A stretch of DNA of 64,000 nt, taken from Rhodocollybia butyracea. Lineage: Eukaryota > Basidiomycota > Agaricomycetes > Agaricales > Omphalotaceae. The stretch lies in the NCBI GenBank assembly GCA_015501585.1, contig JADNRY010000033.1, positions 62,001 through 126,000 on the forward strand. Reading direction: 5' to 3'. The first letter of the stretch is position 1, and the number at the start of each line of letters is the position of its first letter. The notes beneath the pieces were generated by a model that had not been told where the DNA came from, searched no databases, and worked only from the letters and a program-made list of their open reading frames with translations. This document shows positions 57,711 through 64,000 of this stretch, in pieces. The position numbers and the translations under genes are program-made.

Positions 57711-59478
57711 ATGGAGAAGCAATTGTCCATTACAGACGACACCGCTCTCCCACAATCTACTTTCACTATGGAGAAGCAAGCATACGCATTGGGCGACAAA
57801 CCATTCAGCTCAAGTTCCCAGCAAAATATGTCTCCCTCAAAGAAGCAGCCATTATCTTCCGTGGGTGACAGAACACTCGAAAGCCTTTCGGACGAACAAA
57901 CCGCCGTGATCGATCCCGATGAGCTTCCTGAAGGTGGCCTAGACGCATGGCTTGCCGTGATTGCTGTCTTCCTCCTCACTTTCGTATCCTTAGGCACGGG
58001 AAGCATATGGGGAGTCTTCCAAAGTGCCTATGCCATCAACCCATCCTCCCGATTCCAACAAGACAGTACACTCAAAATCGGATATGTCGGCGGCTGCAGT
58101 ATTGGGTTTGCTTTTATGATAGGACCCTTTTCTAATCTCCTCATCTCCAAGTTCGGTATTCATTCGCCGATTATACTGGGTGTTGGGACTATAGCGGTTG
58201 CGCTGATGCTGGGATCAATTGCGAAGACTTATTGGGAACTTTTGCTTTCACAGGGGATTATGTTCGGGTAGGGCTTTTTGTTGTTATCATACTTATTTGG
58301 AATCCTGATCAACATTGATTTTCTGAACAGAATTGGCTGTTCTTTCACGTATGTACCTGCCATCGGCCTTCCTGCGCAACGGTTTTAAAAGGAAGAGAGC
58401 TCTTGCAACAGGCATTGCTAGTGTATATTTTCCAACGCTTTTTTTTTTGTTAGTATATCTGATTGATCCATCGAACTATATTCTTTTTTTCTTCCAGGCA
58501 GGAGCATGTGCAGGCGCAGTCATCCTCGCACCCGTCGTTCAATCCTCCATCGACCATCTCGGCATCCCCTGGGCCCTGCGCATCCTCAGTTTCATAACTC
58601 TAGCACTCGGTTTCACAGCAATATGCTGTATCCGCAAACGAGCGGCGACCAAGAAAATTGTCCAGTACAGACCTTTCGATCCAAGTCTGTTTAAGATTCC
58701 TGGATACCCTCTATACCTTGCGTTCGCATTTTTGCAGTTGTTTTGGGCATCAGATCCCGTTGTTTTTTATTCCGAGTAAGCGATGGCGTTGTTGGGTTTC
58801 CTCATCAAAAATTAGACTGACTATCTTATCTGAATTATTACTACAGGTTATTGTACGACGATAGGAATATCACCTGTTAACGCCTCGGCGGTTCTATCTG
58901 TTGCCTCATCGGTAAGTTTTATTGGGCGAATCATGGCAGGGATGACGGCGGATAAATGGGGGACAATCAATGTCCTTATTTTATTCACCTTTTTTTCGGG
59001 GCTGGCATGTCTTGTTATATGGATATTTGCGAAGAGTCTTGGGGTTATGATGGTGTTCGCTGTGTTTTGGGCTTTTTTCAGCGGTGGTGAGTTCTATGAT
59101 TCATTGAGCTGATGAAAAATCATAACTTTGATTTTGATTTGCTTCCTCCCTCCGCGTTTCCCTGTTTTTGTTTTGTTTCCTCACAAAAAAGTGTACTGGG
59201 CCCTGTCCGTCCCAGCCTCTGCCAAAATCGTCGGCGTGGAAAAACTCGGCTCAGCAGTAGCCATCCAGTTCTTGACGAATGTCCTCCCGGCAATATTCGC
59301 TGGGCCCATTGGGTCCCAGATAATCGCCGCTTCTGCTGCTAATGCGGGGATCTCAATAGATAATGTTGCGGCATATAGGTTTCTTATTGTTTGTGCTGGG
59401 TTGGTGTCGATTGTGTCTTCGTTGATTTTGGTGCAGGTGAGGCTGGGCTTCAGTAGGAAGTTGTTGGAGAAGGTGTAG
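57711..59478 (+). CDS. MFS transporter, monocarboxylate-permease type
   Basis: Exons 57711-58267, 58331-58422, 58498-58775, 58847-59086 and 59192-59478 with GT-AG introns give about 483 residues. A hydrophilic N-terminus of about 85 residues precedes DELPEGGLDAWLAVIAVFLL, the DGG-type start of the first membrane helix in the MCH/monocarboxylate group. Later helices include GYVGGCSIGFAFMIGP, a cytoplasmic loop FKRKRALATGIASAGA and VSFIGRIMAGMTADKWG in the second half. Two T runs (58383-58386 and 58763-58768) each hold one base too many. Correcting both gives family-like joins, including a splice junction. The substrate is not predictable. It has a tandem paralogue downstream (63737) and two decayed relatives. 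Confidence 0.75.
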
Positions 59479-60597
59479 AGGGAGTGGGAGAGGGAAGGGA
59501 GAGAGGGAAAGAGCGGTCGCTGCATTATTGCATAGGTTATGTTTTGTTGCATAAATATGATATGATGATCTTTTCTTTGAATGGTTGCTACACAAAGCAT
59601 CTTTTTGCATTTATCTTATCTTAGAATTTGGCATGATGCATGCTACTATATGTTGGAACATGGTATTGTCGATTTGTGGGCCAGCTTGAATGAGATCTTA
59701 GATGCGGGGGTATTCTTCAAGTTGAAACTCCTGTTGACCCCCCCGCTTCAATCTGGATTGATCCCGAGATGATCGTGGAAGCGTACAGATAGCAAAAGTA
59801 AAGTTGGGTCCAAATCGAGGGGCCGAGTTAAATACTTTTCCCTGTCTTTGGCGATTATGGCTGCAGTAAGTAAGTATATGTGAAGAGTCCTGCATTTGAA
59901 TCATGTCGAAAGGCGGATTGTATAATTCTTACACTCAAAGGCCACACAACACAAAGCATTTTGCATTTAACCATCATCAGAAGATAGTTATGTAAAGTCG
60001 GAACCCAGGCCATAAGCCAACTTTAGACCAACTTTAGACCCACGTGTCAGGACTTAGCACCTAAATATTTGAATACCCCTTGGATGAAGCACTAGTCATT
60101 AGAACCAATATAGAGAGTGTGTTGTACCAGGATTGTGCTGAGTACTTGTTACGTTAGGATTTGACATTACAAGCTTATGTAGTTCCGAAATTGTAGACAG
60201 CGGATGCTTCTGTATTTTGTCTCTCTCTTCTGACTGTCAGGAGAAGACAACCGGAAATATGCTCATTGCTGCCTTTTTAGCCTCAGGAACTTATCACAAC
60301 AGTACTGGCCTAATATACTACAGTACAACTATTTCTGGGGGATTTACGGGGCTACAAGTAGCTGAGTAATCGACATCGGATCGGTTGGTTGCTATGATCC
60401 CAACTACAACAGTTGGGTTACTCATCAATGATGATCAAGCTATCTTTGACAGTTATTTGTTTCATGATGGAATTCATTGGGCTTTGCAAGTATAAGAAGC
60501 GAAGACATCAGGCCCTTGATCAAGCTATTGCTCTATCAGGTTGCTACTATCAGGTATCATAGCAGAGTTGCGATTCACATTAACTTCTTTCAGTTGT
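59479..60597. other. intergenic region, no gene seen
   Basis: 3' flank of the MFS gene and promoter side of the next gene. Upstream exons of the gene at 60598 could lie here, but none is convincing. Confidence 0.4.
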
Positions 60598-61848
60598 ATG
60601 ACATCAGCAGAGCAAGAACAGTTTTTTTTTTCAGGATTTTATTGCTATGCCAATATAATCGGTGCTGTGATTTTCGCGATTGCTGATGGTGAATATCTAC
60701 TTCTTGACTGTGGGCTGAGACCTTGAGATAATCATTCATGCTATTTTTAGGAATTGCTACACTGGGGATACTGATTGTCATCCGGCTGCTACAGTGAGTA
60801 TTTTCTGATGTTCACTAATATCTCTGTACTTAGCGACTGTGACTAAACACTGATTAGAGTCAAAACCTGGAGAGAACCCAAAGCAATACAGCTTCTGTGC
60901 TGTGTTCTTATTTGGCTTTGTTTAATAGGGCAAACAATTCTTTTAGCATTGACAATCTTTGGTCAAATAAGGCAGGTTGAGGGGATCCCAACGCCTATAA
61001 ATTTCATCATCATCAACAACATCAAGGATGCTTTATGCACAGTAATGGTGAGATTTAGGCATACTTGGTGGCTGAATAATTTTACCTGGATTTCAGATTT
61101 TAGCTGGTGATCTTGTGCTCTGCTGGAGAGCCTGGGTGTTATTACCACATGACAAATCTTGGCGGTTTGTGCTAGCAATAATGATGATTTGCAATATAGG
61201 TATGCATTACAATTTGCAATTCTTGTTGTGACGTTTATGACAGTATGACTCATGTGGTGACAGGGCTCAATATTGCAGACCTAATTTCTGATGAGATTGC
61301 CGTCGTTAAATCCACATCCACTCCTGTCCTGGATTCAGTTGCCATAGCCACTTCACTGGCAGTGAACATGACAGCAACATCATTGATTGGTTGGAAAGCT
61401 TGGTGGAAACATTTCCCGGCATCAGGTTGTATATTATGTTCTAACCAAGTTTTAACCTTAGGGCCTATCACAGAACAATGAGAGAAGTTTCAGTCTGGAG
61501 GAAAAGTCGTGCTCTAAAAGTTCTATTTTTTTTGATAGAATCCGGGGCAGTTTTTCTGGTTATGCAATTGTTGTCATTGATTGTACTGTCCATTGATGTG
61601 TCTCCACTACTGATACCAAACTTGAAAAGTCTGGAAACCATTACCTTTGGTACAGATGCCAGTGTGCAAGTGTGGCAGGCTTCAGCAGTAAGTCTGTTTT
61701 TCATTTTTTATTGTCCAGGAACACCTTGGTTAAAATCTTTCAGGCACTTTATCCAATTGCCATAATAATTATAATCCAATCAAACCATTCGCCCATTGTA
61801 GAAACACTTCATTTAACTGCTCAAACCCCAACTCTCAGTGTTTCATAG
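60598..61848 (+). CDS. multi-spanning membrane protein of an Agaricomycete-type family
   Basis: Exons 60598-60688, 60751-60793, 60858-61047, 61097-61199, 61264-61425, 61462-61687 and 61744-61848, with short GT-AG introns, encode about 305 residues. At least six hydrophobic helices are visible, for example IIGAVIFAIADGIATLGILI, LLCCVLIWLCLIGQTILLAL and LFFLIESGAVFLVMQLLSLI. The pattern GDLVLCWRAWVL plus a later NMTATSLIGWKAW plus an LIESG helix is that of a large uncharacterised seven-helix-like family common in mushroom genomes. The join into exon 6 is one base short at GGG (61461-61463). The start is tentative because a strong TTTTTTTTTCAG acceptor lies inside exon 1. Function unknown. Confidence 0.6.
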
Positions 61849-62044
61849 AGCATGATGTGTTGAAGATACTCAGTATCTAGTAGTAGAATATCCCTTGCTT
61901 TAACATTACCTATTGTTTCTATCAAGCTAGTGAATACAATCTCAGGATTACTTTGAGAGAACTTGGGGTGCTCACAACACCTTGTATGTTGGTGATGGAT
62001 GGGGCACTGCTTGATCTAGTATTGTAAAGTCTATGTGTCCTGGG

Positions 62045-62212
62045 TGTAACAACTACGGCCCTCCGGCCCCCTACCCCCCTTTGCAAAGTGGCGCTCATAT
62101 TACCTAATGACGCTACTCTTACCCTCGTACCACCCGTATTTCGTCTATTAATTTCTGTAATAGAACCAGATCTTGCTCATGGTCTGAGGGATTTAGAGCC
62201 AGAGGTGTTACA
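62045..62212. repeat. solo LTR, 168 bp, TSD CTGGG
   Basis: Starts TGTAACA and ends TGTTACA, perfectly inverted. CTGGG flanks both sides exactly (62040-62044 and 62213-62217). TG...CA ends with a 5-bp duplication and no internal region mark a solo LTR left by recombination, or a very short TRIM. It does not match the Copia LTRs in this window. Confidence 0.75.
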
Positions 62213-62217
62213 CTGGG

Positions 62218-63351
62218 ATCCTGTAAGTCTCTTATATTGAGATATATAGAAGTGTAGTAGTAGGGCTAGACTGCCCTCTCATCAATAGTTCACTTCCTGT
62301 CACTTTCACTAGTATTCTATTTCATTTACAGTACATTGGCCAGGATGGGACCTAAATACTGGATTATGTTGTATAAGCTACAGAGCTTTGTCCACTCTGG
62401 AGTCCGTTAGCTGGTGTTGGGGGAATCCGCCAAGCGCCGGTATGCCGATCCTGCTTGCTGATTGAGGATCTCAGGGAATCGATTGGACCGACTCGAGGTT
62501 AATTAACTTTCTTTTCGATCGCTTCATCATTGTACTTCTTTTCTTTGTTTATTTATATTTAGTACCTACTTCTCTGTCATATAAAGTACTTTTCCCCCCT
62601 TTGTTCGGAACTGTCATCTCTCAGAAGCCAACGAGCCAACCTTTTGAGTGTTCCGTCGTTGTCTACGGTGTAGCGACACGGATACATAATCAAAGTTAAG
62701 TGTTTGCTTACCGTTATCTCCGTTACTCGCTACTTGATAAGATTACGCGCTCTAGACGCGTCGTCTTCTTTCTTTTACGGCTAGACGACTTTCCCTGACC
62801 CGACTGACTACCCTTGAGTCTATCAGCAGACTCCTTATCTCGTATACAGAAGTAAGTTGATAGAGGAGGAATAGGGATGAATTGTAGTGATAGAAACCTG
62901 TAACCCCGGTCGAGATCCTCGCGAAGAGGGGCTGGAGTCGTTACCAGTGTGAGTGTCGACGTCGCGCTTGCCTCAACATGTCTAGGCTTAATTAAATTAT
63001 AATCCATTATTTTGATGATCGGCTGGAAGGGAGTGTGCTAATGGCTAACAAACACGATGTATGCTACTGATATGCTTTCATCCCATGCCCTGGACACCTC
63101 CAGAGTCGAAGCAATTTGGGAAGGACAATAGTGTTCCTCTGTGGCCGCAGAGCGAAGTATTTCATGAGGTTGGTAGTTCCGCAAGTCGTTTAAAGTGTGT
63201 GTAATATGTAACTTAGTAGAGAGAGGACTTTCAAAGAATCTTAATGCAAATGACAATACTTACGTCGCGAGATATTATAGAGATTGATATATATTGAACC
63301 GAAAGGAGTTCCTGAGTCCCCTTGCCCAGGTCAAGTGGTCCGAAACGGATG
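62218..63351. other. intergenic region, no gene assigned
   Basis: A minus-strand frame at 62723-63007 (basic, SSSRKRKKTTRLE) is open but unrecognised. No other signal. Confidence 0.35.
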
Positions 63352-63690
63352 CGTCAAAGCTGAGGATTTCTTCCCATCTATGGCAAGGCTCCGGCAGTTG
63401 CCGAAGAGCGGGCCAAGACCGCCGAGTTATACTTTTTTGACTCGCCGTCTGGTGATGTCCTCACCTCCAACCATGCATTCACCACCAACTTATCCAGCGC
63501 CCACGCCAAGTTAGACTACTTTGGCTCACCGCCTGGCGATGTACTCACCTCCTCCAACCCATTCACCACCAACTTTATTCAGTACCTGCGCCAAGTTAGA
63601 CTCTTTTGGCTCACTCCTGGAAATGTCCTCACCTCCCTCCAACCGTGTATTCACCATCAGCTTATCCAGTGCCCACGCGGAGGCGTTTTA
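63352..63690 (+). repeat. MFS-family leader with about 100-bp minisatellite
   Basis: 63352-63410 is the leader repeat shared with 57482 and 5221. It is followed by about three units of about 95-100 bp (from about 63430, 63520 and 63605), each with TTTTGGCTCAC, a TGGCGATGT box, CACCTCC.CCAACC and CATTCACCA.CA, then CC.ACGCC. The gene at 57711 has only about one and a half such units, so the upstream regions of the paralogues differ in repeat number. Confidence 0.75.
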
Positions 63691-63736
63691 TAAGTGGCCT
63701 GAGTCCCTTCCCTCTCCCCAAACTCCTACATCCGCC

Positions 63737-64000
63737 ATGGAGAAGCAACCGTCCGTTGCAGACGACACCGCTTTCCCGCAATCTGCTTTCACTACGGAGA
63801 AGCAAGCATACGCTTCGGACAGCAAACCGTTCAACTCCACTTCCCAACAAGATACGTTCCCCTCAGAGAAGCAGCCATCATCTTCCGTGCACGACAGAGC
63901 ACTTGAAAGTGTTACTGACGATGGCAGTCAACGAACCGACGTGATCGATCCCGATGAGCTTCCTGAAGGTGGCCTAGGCGCCTGGCTCACCGTTCTTGCT
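63737..64000 (+). CDS. second MFS transporter paralogue, cut by window end
   Basis: The ATG at 63737 opens a frame that runs to the last base (88 codons). It follows the N-terminus of the 57711 gene almost residue for residue (MEKQ.S..DDTA.PQS.F, KQAYA, the ALES/TLES block, VIDPDELPEGGL.AWL) and reaches the first membrane helix. Upstream sequence is also homologous, including TTTATAAGTGGCCTGAGTCC. It is a tandem duplicate about 6 kb downstream. The rest lies outside the window. Confidence 0.88.
   Translation, partial: MEKQPSVADDTAFPQSAFTTEKQAYASDSKPFNSTSQQDTFPSEKQPSSSVHDRALESVTDDGSQRTDVIDPDELPEGGLGAWLTVLA

Noticed and set aside
62723..63007. Minus-strand basic open frame of 94 codons as a gene
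   Set aside because: No homologous feature, no splice neighbours and low-complexity basic content; insufficient support.

Overview
The window is nuclear DNA of a filamentous Dikarya fungus. Host genes have many short GT-AG introns (about 40-105 nt), secreted and membrane proteins dominate, and most of the window is transposable elements. Three things point to an Agaricomycete (mushroom-type Basidiomycota): a Plavaka-type transposase, a DUF6532-type gene beside it, and a multi-spanning membrane protein of a kind common in that class. This placement is inference; some families here (for example the membrane protein at 7185-9102) also occur in Ascomycota.

Left part (1-13 kb), minus-strand host genes: a complete five-exon GH27 alpha-galactosidase-like gene (382-2118), a small secreted and probably GPI-anchored protein (4418-5105), and a membrane protein of about 620 residues (7185-9102). 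Around them lie a hairpin MITE (3541-3698), two tRNA-derived SINE-like units (6065-6370), an inverted repeat of about 2.4 kb (9130-11510), and debris of an MFS transporter family (5221-5342 and 12592-12872).

13-19 kb: a transposon gene cluster. It holds a Plavaka-type transposase (14070-16690, minus), a small gene with a coiled-coil tail just downstream (13297-14083, minus), and a divergent DUF6532-like gene (16829-18931, plus). The last two starts are only about 140 bp apart.

19.9-50.5 kb: nested mobile elements. Two long hairpin elements lead into a Copia element (B, 20647-42662) whose ends carry the 5-bp duplication GAGGT, so about 22 kb is one insertion filled by later ones: a hAT-type MITE in its gag, a 6.8-kb LTR element with no protein genes (D), a hAT-type non-autonomous element, a TIR element, a TA-flanked element with telomere-like repeats, and a second Copia (A, 35768-41430) in its RNase H. 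Next come a Tc1/mariner transposase gene, an almost intact Copia (C, 44426-50127, same family as A) and a hairpin element whose left target duplication was itself hit by C.

50.5-64 kb: duplicated segments with one tRNA-like sequence, a gag-only Copia derivative (52329-54055, TSD CACTC, identical-length LTRs), an unrecognised three-exon gene (56453-57303, minus), an MFS monocarboxylate-type transporter (57711-59478, plus), a multi-spanning membrane protein (60598-61848, plus), a 168-bp solo LTR, and the 5' end of a second MFS paralogue cut by the window edge (63737-64000).

Many genes here appear broken by a single base in a homopolymer run, and in each case one base restores a family-like reading. 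This suggests sequence or assembly errors at least as much as real pseudogenes, so 'frameshift' calls below should be read with that in mind.
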